From NCBI GenBank assembly GCA_963662985.1, contig OY760067.1, forward strand, positions 186,001-250,000: a DNA stretch of 64,000 nucleotides, given 5' to 3'. The position numbers were made by a program, and so were the translations under genes. Source of the DNA: G963662985 sp963662985 (GTDB taxonomy: Bacteria > Chloroflexota > Anaerolineae > Anaerolineales > UBA11579). The notes below the pieces were generated by a model. It worked only from the letters and a program-made list of their open reading frames with translations, was not told the DNA's origin and did not search any database. Positions 42,053-48,284 of the stretch are shown in pieces. Within the stretch, counting starts at the first letter, position 1. Each line of letters starts with the position of its first letter.

Positions 42053-42120
42053 TATAATCTGGTGCCGCTGGTAGCAGTCCCCCAGCGTGGTGCATTGTGA
42101 AATGCCCGGAATCAAAACTG
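42053..42120 (+). promoter_or_regulatory. Promoter and candidate upstream preQ1-like aptamer
   Basis: TATAAT at 42053-42058 sets transcription near 42065. The first RNA element has stem CGCTGG/CCAGCG (42066-42071 with 42082-42087), loop TAGCAGTCCC, an extra hairpin GCATT-GTGA-AATGC (42092-42105) and an A-rich stretch ending AAAACTG (42114-42120). UAG after the first stem can pair with CUG after the A run, leaving a free C (42075), which is the layout of a preQ1-I pseudoknot with an insertion. This assignment is inference from analogy with the element that follows. Confidence 0.45.
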
Positions 42121-42121
42121 T

Positions 42122-42155
42122 GGCGGTATTAGCTCCCGCCTCAAAAAAACTAAGG
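42122..42155 (+). promoter_or_regulatory. preQ1-I riboswitch sequestering the ribosome-binding site
   Basis: Stem GGCGG/CCGCC (42122-42126 with 42136-42140), loop TATTAGCTC, then the A-rich tail TCAAAAAAACTAAGG. UUAG in the loop can pair with CUAA of the tail to form the H-type pseudoknot of class I preQ1 riboswitches. The tail runs straight into AAGGAG, so ligand binding should hide the ribosome-binding site and reduce translation of the transporter gene. Confidence 0.82.
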
Positions 42156-42165
42156 AGTTCTTTTC

Positions 42166-42831
42166 ATGTCTAGTAGTAAAAATAAAGGGGTGACATTAAC
42201 AACGGTTTCCATGTTGTTGATCGCAACGTATGTGGCAGCACAGATTTTGTCTGATATAGGCAGTTTGAAGATTGGTGTTGTGGCTGGGTTGGCAGTTGAT
42301 ATGGGAACATTTATTTATCCAATCACATTTACATTACGAGATTCGGTACACAAGGCTATTGGGAAAAAGCTGACGCGTCAGTTGGTGATTGCTTCTGGGG
42401 TGATCAATTTGCTGATGACGTTGTTCTTTTTGTTTGCGGCGAAGGTGCCGGGTGACCCCAGCTGGGGCTTGCAAGAAGAGTTTGCTGCGATTTTTGCGCC
42501 GATTTGGCGAATTGTGTTTGCTTCCATCATTGCTGAGGTGATTAGTGAGTTGGTGGATACGGAAGTGTATCAGTGGTTTGTAGATAAGATCACGACCAAG
42601 TATCAATGGGCGCGAGTGTTGGTGAGCAATTCGGTGAGTGTGCCGATTGATAATTTTTTGTTCGCTTTTATCGCGTTCGCAGGTACGATGCCGATGAACG
42701 TTGTGTGGCAGATCTTTTTCTTCAATTTGATCGTGAAGTTTGCGGTGACGGTGTTGAGTATTCCGTTGATTTATATTACTCCGGATACGCATGCTGAGGT
42801 GATTGAAGAGGAAAACGACAGCGAGAATTAA
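42166..42831 (+). CDS. Queuosine precursor transporter (YhhQ/DUF165 family)
   Basis: 221 residues with about six membrane spans. Family signs are LIATYVAAQILSDIGSLKIG, DMGTFIYPITFTLRDSVHKA, and IAEVISELVDTEVYQWFVDK. YhhQ-type proteins import 7-cyano- or 7-aminomethyl-7-deazaguanine for queuosine in tRNA. The preQ1 riboswitch immediately upstream independently supports that substrate. It is transcribed alone and ends at a strong terminator. Confidence 0.92.
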   Translation: MSSSKNKGVTLTTVSMLLIATYVAAQILSDIGSLKIGVVAGLAVDMGTFIYPITFTLRDSVHKAIGKKLTRQLVIASGVINLLMTLFFLFAAKVPGDPSWGLQEEFAAIFAPIWRIVFASIIAEVISELVDTEVYQWFVDKITTKYQWARVLVSNSVSVPIDNFLFAFIAFAGTMPMNVVWQIFFFNLIVKFAVTVLSIPLIYITPDTHAEVIEEENDSEN

Positions 42832-42855
42832 TTAGAATTAATTTGCAATTGATAA

Positions 42856-42889
42856 GGAAAAAGCCTGTTTTAAACAGGCTTTTTTTATT
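42856..42889. terminator. Bidirectional terminator after the transporter gene
   Basis: AAAAAGCCTGTTT / AAACAGGCTTTTT with T runs on both strands. It could also end an RNA read from the minus strand at 42890-43072. Confidence 0.85.
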
Positions 42890-43072
42890 AGAAAAACCCC
42901 ACATTGCCGTGTGTGACTGGTTTTTGAACCAAAAACCAAGTTTGGGATGCTCGTCCATAAACGCAGCCTTGACCGAAGTCTATCGCATTGTTTTTTAGAA
43001 TTCGAGCCCCCATAAATAAAAAGTTGGGCTCAAAACGACTAGTGTCACATCACCTGCATAGTAGGGTGTCTA
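42890..43072 (-). ncRNA. Candidate structured small RNA
   Basis: A 180-base gene-free stretch richer in GC than its surroundings. On the minus strand TATAAA at about 43078-43073 could be a -10 box. Helices that can form include ACCCTAC with GTGGGGT closing the ends, GAGCCC/GGGCTC, GACTTCGGTC (a UUCG tetraloop), CAAG/CTTG, and GGTTTTTG/CAAAAACC. Length and the closed-end rod shape recall 6S RNA, but I see no diagnostic 6S sequence. It ends at the terminator at 42889-42856. I found no tmRNA, RNase P or SRP RNA motifs. Confidence 0.4.
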
Positions 43073-43148
43073 TTTTATACCACGAAAGAAATCAAGTGAG
43101 AAGAACGGAAATCTTAAAAAAAATTTAACTTAAGTTTGTTTGTTTATT

Positions 43149-43181
43149 ATAAAAAACAGGCTATTTTTGATAGCCTGTTTT
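43149..43181 (-). terminator. Terminator of aspS
   Basis: On the minus strand AAACAGGCTA / TAGCCTGTTT with loop TCAAAAA, then TTTTAT. It lies about 20 bases after the aspS stop. Confidence 0.8.
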
Positions 43182-43200
43182 GTTTTATTCGTTAATTTTG

Positions 43201-44985
43201 TTATTCTTGGTCTTCTTCGGGGATGTCTACCTCGATGTGAAGTTCATCCAATTGCTCTTGTTCAACGTAAGTGGGAGCATCTGCCATGACATCGCGGGCG
43301 GCTTGGTTCTTGGGGAAGGCGATGACTTCGCGGATGGTGTCTTCACTGGCCATGAGCATGACAAGACGATCGATGCCGGGGGCGATGCCACCGTGCGGGG
43401 GCACGCCGTATTCGAAGGCTTCTAAGATATGACCGAAACGATCGAGGGCGACTTCTTCTGAAAGACCGATGAGTTTGAAGATTTTCATTTGTAATTCGGG
43501 ATCATGGATTCGGATGGAACCGCCAGCGACTTCGTAGTTGTTGAGCACGAGGTCGTATTGAGCGCCACGCATCTTGCCGGGGTCGGTGTCGATGAGGTGG
43601 AGATCTTCTGGCATGGGGGTGGTGAAGAGGTGATGGGCAGGATCCCAGCGTTTGCGTTCTTCGTCCCAGAAGGCATAGGGGAAGTCGATGACCCAGACAA
43701 AACCGAGGACGTTGGGGTCACGGAGGCCGAGACGGTCACCGAGTTCTACGCGGAGACGGCCGAGGGTTTCACAGACAATTTCGGGAGTATCGGCGACGAA
43801 GAGGAGCAAATCACCATCTTTGACTTCAAAACGTTGTTTGATGGTGGCGAGGGTTTCTTCTGTTAAGAATTTGGTAAAGGAGGAACGCATTTCACCTGCT
43901 GAGGTGAAGGCGATATAGGCGAGACCTTTGGCACCATGATGTTTGACATATTCTGTGAGTTCGTCGATTTGTTTGCGGCTGTAATCGCCCAAGCCGGAGG
44001 CATTGATGCCACGCACGAGACCACCATTGGCGGCGGTGTCGGCGAAAACTTTGAAGCCGGATTCGGGGGAGATGTCGGTGATGTCAACGAGTTCCATGCC
44101 AAAACGGATGTCGGGGTTGTCTTTCCCAAAGCGGCGCATGGCTTCATCGTAGGAGATGCGGGGCCAAGGTTTTTGGTAGATGGTTTTATTGGTGACGACG
44201 GTTTCAACCATTTTGGTGAACATGTCTTCGACAAGGTTCATGACGTCGTCACGTTCTACGAAGGACATTTCCATGTCAAGTTGGGTGAATTCAGGTTGGC
44301 GATCCCCACGGGAGTCTTCGTCACGGAAGCAGCGTGCGATTTGGAAGTAGCGTTCTATGCCGCCGACCATGAGCATTTGTTTGAGTTGTTGGGGGGATTG
44401 TGGCAAGGCATAGAACATGCCGGGATGGACGCGGGAGGGAACGAGATAGTCTCGGGCACCTTCGGGCGTGGTTTTGAAGAGGATGGGGGTTTCTACTTCG
44501 AGGAAGCCATTTTGATCGAGATAGTCACGGATAAATTTGATCATGCGGTGACGGAGGGTGATGTTGTTGCGCATGCGTTCACGACGGAGGTCGAGGTAGC
44601 GGTATTTTAGGCGGAGGTTTTCGTCTACTTCTTCATTTTTGTTGATGGAAAACGGAGGAGTTTTCGCTTTGTTGAGTACGTTTACTTTTTTGACTTCAAT
44701 TTCGATGTCTCCGGTGGGCATGTCGGGGTTCTTCATGCCGTCTGGACGGGCGTGAACGAGGCCTTCGATTTGGACAACCCATTCGTTGCGCACTTGTTGA
44801 ATGGCTTCGTGTGCTTCAGGGGCTGTTTCGGGATCGGCGACAATTTGGACCATGCCAAAGCGGTCTCTGAGGTCAATGAAGGTGACTCCACCATGATCGC
44901 GGCGGCGGTTGACCCAACCAGCGAGGGTGACGGTCTGCCCTTCATGGGATAAACGTAATTCTCCACAAGTATGTGTCTTAAACAT
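43201..44985 (-). CDS. aspS: Aspartyl-tRNA synthetase, probably non-discriminating
   Basis: 594 residues, bacterial-type AspRS. The OB domain reads GWVNRRRDHGGVTFIDLRDR. Class II motif 2 is ARCFRDEDSRGDRQPEFTQL, a GAD insertion domain follows, and motif 3 is GIAPGIDRLVMLM. His31 (in RRRDHGG) and the Gly in RPDGMKN match residues reported for AspRS forms that charge both tRNA-Asp and tRNA-Asn. If so, Asn-tRNA would be completed by GatCAB. GGAGG precedes the ATG. The leader (45150-45006) has promoter, leader peptide and competing hairpins. Its base composition is clearly more GC-rich than that of the next gene. Confidence 0.95.
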   Translation of the reverse strand: MFKTHTCGELRLSHEGQTVTLAGWVNRRRDHGGVTFIDLRDRFGMVQIVADPETAPEAHEAIQQVRNEWVVQIEGLVHARPDGMKNPDMPTGDIEIEVKKVNVLNKAKTPPFSINKNEEVDENLRLKYRYLDLRRERMRNNITLRHRMIKFIRDYLDQNGFLEVETPILFKTTPEGARDYLVPSRVHPGMFYALPQSPQQLKQMLMVGGIERYFQIARCFRDEDSRGDRQPEFTQLDMEMSFVERDDVMNLVEDMFTKMVETVVTNKTIYQKPWPRISYDEAMRRFGKDNPDIRFGMELVDITDISPESGFKVFADTAANGGLVRGINASGLGDYSRKQIDELTEYVKHHGAKGLAYIAFTSAGEMRSSFTKFLTEETLATIKQRFEVKDGDLLLFVADTPEIVCETLGRLRVELGDRLGLRDPNVLGFVWVIDFPYAFWDEERKRWDPAHHLFTTPMPEDLHLIDTDPGKMRGAQYDLVLNNYEVAGGSIRIHDPELQMKIFKLIGLSEEVALDRFGHILEAFEYGVPPHGGIAPGIDRLVMLMASEDTIREVIAFPKNQAARDVMADAPTYVEQEQLDELHIEVDIPEEDQE

Positions 44986-45005
44986 AAAAATCCTCCAAAA
45001 AATAA

Positions 45006-45036
45006 CAAAATAAAAGCCCGTGCTTGCGCCGCGGGC
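45006..45036 (-). terminator. Attenuator terminator in the aspS leader
   Basis: On the minus strand GCCCG (45036-45032) pairs with CGGGC (45020-45016), with CG/GC pairs and a GCAA loop inside, followed by TTTTATTTT, 21 bases before the aspS ATG. Its first arm, extended to GCCCGC, is perfectly complementary to GCGGGC at 45091-45086 upstream. Confidence 0.82.
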
Positions 45037-45060
45037 ATTTGGGTTTGACTCTATTTGTGA

Positions 45061-45150
45061 CTAAACAAAAAGGCAACGAAACACAGCCCGCATCAGAGAT
45101 GTTGTGCTGGGATTAGTATCGTTATTATCGTTTAATCTTAAATTTAACAT
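45061..45150 (-). CDS. aspS leader peptide, rich in Asp and Asn codons
   Basis: A 29-codon frame from ATG (45150) to TAG (45061). Codons 7-13 read AAC GAT AAT AAC GAT ACT AAT, giving NDNNDTN, six Asp/Asn codons in seven. The ATG is six bases after the TATAAT at 45162-45157, so it would be leaderless. Region 1 (CCCAGCACAACATC) directly follows the Asp/Asn codons and can pair with region 2 (GATGCGGGCTG); region 2 can instead pair with region 3, the first arm of the terminator. A ribosome stalled on the Asp/Asn codons would cover region 1, free region 2 and let aspS be transcribed. The mechanism is inferred from this arrangement, which matches classical amino-acid attenuators. Confidence 0.72.
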   Translation of the reverse strand: MLNLRLNDNNDTNPSTTSLMRAVFRCLFV

Positions 45151-45156
45151 GTAGGT

Positions 45157-45184
45157 ATTATACTCTATTCCTTTTTTTCGACAA
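45157..45184 (-). promoter_or_regulatory. Promoter of the aspS leader
   Basis: TATAAT at 45162-45157 on the minus strand, six bases before the leader-peptide ATG. A weak -35 box TTGTCG lies 16 bases further up (45184-45179). Confidence 0.72.
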
Positions 45185-45209
45185 GTTGGAATTTTTGTAA
45201 ATGAATTAA

Positions 45210-46274
45210 TCAATATTTGGGTTCTACATATGGATAATCAATTCCCGCAAAAGATTGCATTATCGCTTTTACAATTATTTTCGCTCCATCAGGGGGAACT
45301 GCCATTCCAATTTGTCTACGAACGCTTTCTTTTCCACCAATAAATTTAAATTCATCTGGAAATGTTTGTAATCTAGCTCTTTCTCTATTAGTTAATGCTC
45401 TAGGTTCACTCCAATGATAAACATGTGTTCCTCCACCTCCACTACCTGTTATTGTATAAGATGGTTCGTTAGGTGATAGCCTTTTATATATTTGCGAAAG
45501 TTTTGCACCTTTCACTTTAAGTTTTAAATGTTCTGGCAAACCTTCCCACCAAACATTTTCTCCAGGAGGTATTGCTTTCAATCTTTCAACTACTAATTTT
45601 GGATGTTTTGTTAATTCATTATTATATGAATTTGGGGCAATGGGATTATCTACTAATACATTTTTTACTGTTTTTTGTTGATGAGGCTCAGGTGTTGTTG
45701 GTTTTGGAACTCTATACTCTACATCTAAATCTTTTCTAATTCCAACTATAATTATTCTATGCCTTTTCTGAGGAACACCATACTCCTCAAATTTATATTT
45801 ATTAATAACAAGTTTATAGCCATATTTTCCTGAATTTTCTAAATCATTAATTATTTTTTTAAAAGCAAGCCCTTGATTAGCATTAGTAATTCCACCAACA
45901 TTTTCAGCTATAAACCAAAGCGGGTTATGAAAATTTAATACTTTAACCCCATAATAATATAATGGGCCATACTCTCCTTCAAAACCTTTTTGTTCTCCAA
46001 CAATACTAAAATCATTACAAGGAAAACCATATGCAAATGCGTCAATAGATTCCAAATTCTCAATATCAAGGTTTTTTACATCTAAACAAATTACTTTATT
46101 TTTTTCTAAAGGCATTAAATTTTCTGCATATGTATCACAAGTATCTTTATGATTGTCATTTGCCCATACATGATCTATATAATATTTTTCATTTTTATAT
46201 ATAAAAGATGCTTCTTTAGCACCCCACGCTAAACCTCCAGGACCTGAAAATAATTCACCAAATTTAAATTTCAT
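45210..46274 (-). CDS. DNA (cytosine-5) methyltransferase
   Basis: 354 residues. Motif I is FGELFSGPGGLAWGAKEASF at the start, motif IV with the catalytic Cys is YGFPCNDFSIVGEQKGFEG near residue 85, ENVGG is motif VI, and VPQKRHRIIIVGIR is motif VIII; motif X is near RRQIGMAVPPDGAKI. It methylates C5 of cytosine in a target that cannot be read from sequence. GAGG precedes the ATG. It is divergent from the AlwI-like endonuclease gene, together a type II system. It is much more AT-rich than aspS, a sign of acquisition. Confidence 0.93.
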   Translation of the reverse strand: MKFKFGELFSGPGGLAWGAKEASFIYKNEKYYIDHVWANDNHKDTCDTYAENLMPLEKNKVICLDVKNLDIENLESIDAFAYGFPCNDFSIVGEQKGFEGEYGPLYYYGVKVLNFHNPLWFIAENVGGITNANQGLAFKKIINDLENSGKYGYKLVINKYKFEEYGVPQKRHRIIIVGIRKDLDVEYRVPKPTTPEPHQQKTVKNVLVDNPIAPNSYNNELTKHPKLVVERLKAIPPGENVWWEGLPEHLKLKVKGAKLSQIYKRLSPNEPSYTITGSGGGGTHVYHWSEPRALTNRERARLQTFPDEFKFIGGKESVRRQIGMAVPPDGAKIIVKAIMQSFAGIDYPYVEPKY

Positions 46275-46327
46275 TTTTAACCTCTAGAATAATTGTTCTG
46301 TTATTATTTTACCAGCTAGTTAGTATA

Positions 46328-46342
46328 ATTCTAGTATAGAAT
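46328..46342. promoter_or_regulatory. Inverted repeat in the divergent R-M promoter region
   Basis: ATTCTA-GTA-TAGAAT lies in the 88 bases between the methyltransferase and endonuclease genes and overlaps TATAAT-like boxes (46324-46329). A methyltransferase or host regulator could bind here to time expression; no C-protein gene is present. Confidence 0.4.
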
Positions 46343-46362
46343 AAAATATAGTGAGGATACAT

Positions 46363-47892
46363 ATGAAAAATTATTGGGTTTTATCTAGACCAAAAAGAAA
46401 ATTAATTCTCGTGCCTGATCTTTTAGCTATTTTTTCATCCATAGTTGAAGGTGAAAAATGGAAAGGCAATCGAGAAATTCAGCTTGAATTTGAAAATGCT
46501 TTGACCGATGCCCAATGGAAGGCTAATAATATTAGTAAAGATGGGAGTGGTGGAAGAACATATGCTGTACTTTTATTCATGTTAGGTTTATGGTATGAAG
46601 ACCCTAAAGATGGGGTAAGAATAACAATTGCTGGCCAAGAAATTTTGGATGGAATTTCTTCAGTTGAAATATTAACAAAGCAATTACTAAATTATCAATA
46701 TCCTTCAGCTTATTCTATAAAAGGTAGTGTTAATGTTTCAAAAGATTATAAAATTTGGCCATATAGGTTTTTAATAAACATCTTACTTGATGGACAACTA
46801 TCTGAAATCACTCAAGAAGAGATCGCTTTTTGTATAATTCCATATGCAAAAAAAATGAATGATATCCAATTTTGTATTAATAAAATTCAAAATTTTCGAA
46901 ATAACCCTGATAAGATTATTTTAGAAGCTTTAAAGATAACAGAAACATCTGAGGATAATCTTAAAAACATTTCAAATACTGCCATTAACCAAATAGAGTA
47001 CACTGGTTTTTTTGTAGAAGATTACAAACGTCGCTCTTTAAAACTAAAGCCTAGTAATTTATATGAAATCAGAAAAAAAATAAATGATTTACGTACATCA
47101 TTTATTCAAAATGCAGAAGATGAAGTGCTCTATCAAACAAGATATGGTTCAGGTATTAAAAAGACAAAAGATTATTCAAAGTCAACTCGAAGTTCTATGA
47201 ATTTCAATCCTAATGAAAGAAAAATAATTACAGAGCTATCAATTATTTCTGTTTCTAGACCGATATATGGTTTTTCAGATGATTTAATTGATGAAATCTC
47301 TAAACGAATTGGGGCATCTAAGAAATTAGTAAAATCTACATTATTAAAATATCCAATTAAAAACAATACAAACCAATTCTATAATTCATTTATTCAAATA
47401 TCAAAAGGAGGGAATGAAGTTGCAAAAGATTTTGAAATTAGAACATCAAATATTTATAACAGAGGGTTTGGCTTTGATTCAGAATGGGTTGGTAGTAAAA
47501 GTAGACATCCAGATATTATTATTTATCTAGATAAAAAAAATTATAGACATGGAATTATAGATACAAAAGCCTATAAAGAATATAATCTCCCTTTAGATCA
47601 TAAAAATAAAATGGCTTATACATATATCCCAAATTTTGAAACTATTGAATATAGAGGAAAAATTTATAACTTAGCTTTTTATGGATATGTTGCCGGTGGT
47701 TTTTCTTCAACAATTCAAAAATCGTTTTCGGAATTAGTAAATATGACAAATATTCCAGGGCATTATATTACAGCTGAGAATCTATTATATTTATTAGAGA
47801 AAATGATTGAAAATAAGATAAATAAAAATGAAATTTTTAACTATTTTTGCCTAAATCAAGAAATTACACCAAAATCAATTAATATTTTATAA
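46363..47892 (+). CDS. Type II restriction endonuclease, AlwI-like
   Basis: 509 residues. The ATG at 46363 follows GTGAGGATACAT; a GTG at 46351 overlaps that site. The N-terminal part (NYWVLSRPKRKLILVPDLLA, DAQWKANNISKDGSGGRTYA, LFMLGLWYEDP) is like AlwI-type enzymes that cut outside an asymmetric site. The C-terminal nuclease has HPDIIIYLDK and GIIDTKAYKEY, a PD-(D/E)xK site near residues 385-405. The partner methyltransferase here is of the C5 type. AT-rich like its partner. It ends at a long inverted repeat. Confidence 0.82.
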   Translation: MKNYWVLSRPKRKLILVPDLLAIFSSIVEGEKWKGNREIQLEFENALTDAQWKANNISKDGSGGRTYAVLLFMLGLWYEDPKDGVRITIAGQEILDGISSVEILTKQLLNYQYPSAYSIKGSVNVSKDYKIWPYRFLINILLDGQLSEITQEEIAFCIIPYAKKMNDIQFCINKIQNFRNNPDKIILEALKITETSEDNLKNISNTAINQIEYTGFFVEDYKRRSLKLKPSNLYEIRKKINDLRTSFIQNAEDEVLYQTRYGSGIKKTKDYSKSTRSSMNFNPNERKIITELSIISVSRPIYGFSDDLIDEISKRIGASKKLVKSTLLKYPIKNNTNQFYNSFIQISKGGNEVAKDFEIRTSNIYNRGFGFDSEWVGSKSRHPDIIIYLDKKNYRHGIIDTKAYKEYNLPLDHKNKMAYTYIPNFETIEYRGKIYNLAFYGYVAGGFSSTIQKSFSELVNMTNIPGHYITAENLLYLLEKMIENKINKNEIFNYFCLNQEITPKSINIL

Positions 47893-47899
47893 TTATTAT

Positions 47900-47956
47900 A
47901 ATAAACACTTTAAATAAACTTTTTGAAAAACAAAAGATTTATTTAAAGTGTTTATT
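47900..47956. repeat. 19-base perfect inverted repeat after the endonuclease gene
   Basis: AATAAACACTTTAAATAAA (47900-47918) and its exact complement (47938-47956) around a 19-base A-rich loop. No T run follows on the plus strand beyond TTATT. It may terminate transcription in both directions or mark the edge of the acquired segment. Confidence 0.65.
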
Positions 47957-47991
47957 CCTATTTTAAGAATTTATGTGCTTTGAAAATATTT

Positions 47992-48019
47992 AAAAAAAAG
48001 AGAGTGAAAATCACTCTCT
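47992..48019 (-). terminator. Terminator after tRNA-Asp
   Basis: On the minus strand AGAGAGTGA / TCACTCTCT with a TTT loop, followed by TTTTTTTT, six bases after the tRNA end. Confidence 0.85.
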
Positions 48020-48025
48020 ATTCTG

Positions 48026-48101
48026 CGGTCTCGACGGGATTTGAACCCGCGCTCTCCGCCTTGACAGGGCGGCATGTTCAACCAAGCTACACCACGAGAC
48101 C
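48026..48101 (-). tRNA. tRNA-Asp (GTC)
   Basis: Acceptor GGTCTCG/CGAGACC, D-arm GTAGCTTGGTTGAACATGC, anticodon stem CCGCC/GGCGG with loop CTGTCAA (anticodon GTC), T-arm GCGGG-TTCAAAT-CCCGT, discriminator G. CCA is not encoded (CAG follows). It lies beyond the R-M pair, on the same strand as aspS. Confidence 0.94.
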
Positions 48102-48284
48102 TCAACGAGCCATAGTTTATCATGGGGTTAACCTTTCGTCAAGAAGATTAAAAAGATTTAAATAAGCAATTTTCTGATTAATTTTTGGTTAGGGATGACC
48201 TTACAAAATTGATTTTTAGCTTTTGTCAAAATGACTTGCTGTTGAGGAAATCGCTGATTATACTATACGTAAGAAAGGGCGCTT

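Noticed and set aside
43504..44610. Long open frames on the plus strand opposite aspS
   Set aside because: They mirror the codons of the GC-rich aspS gene, have no ribosome-binding site and no family features.
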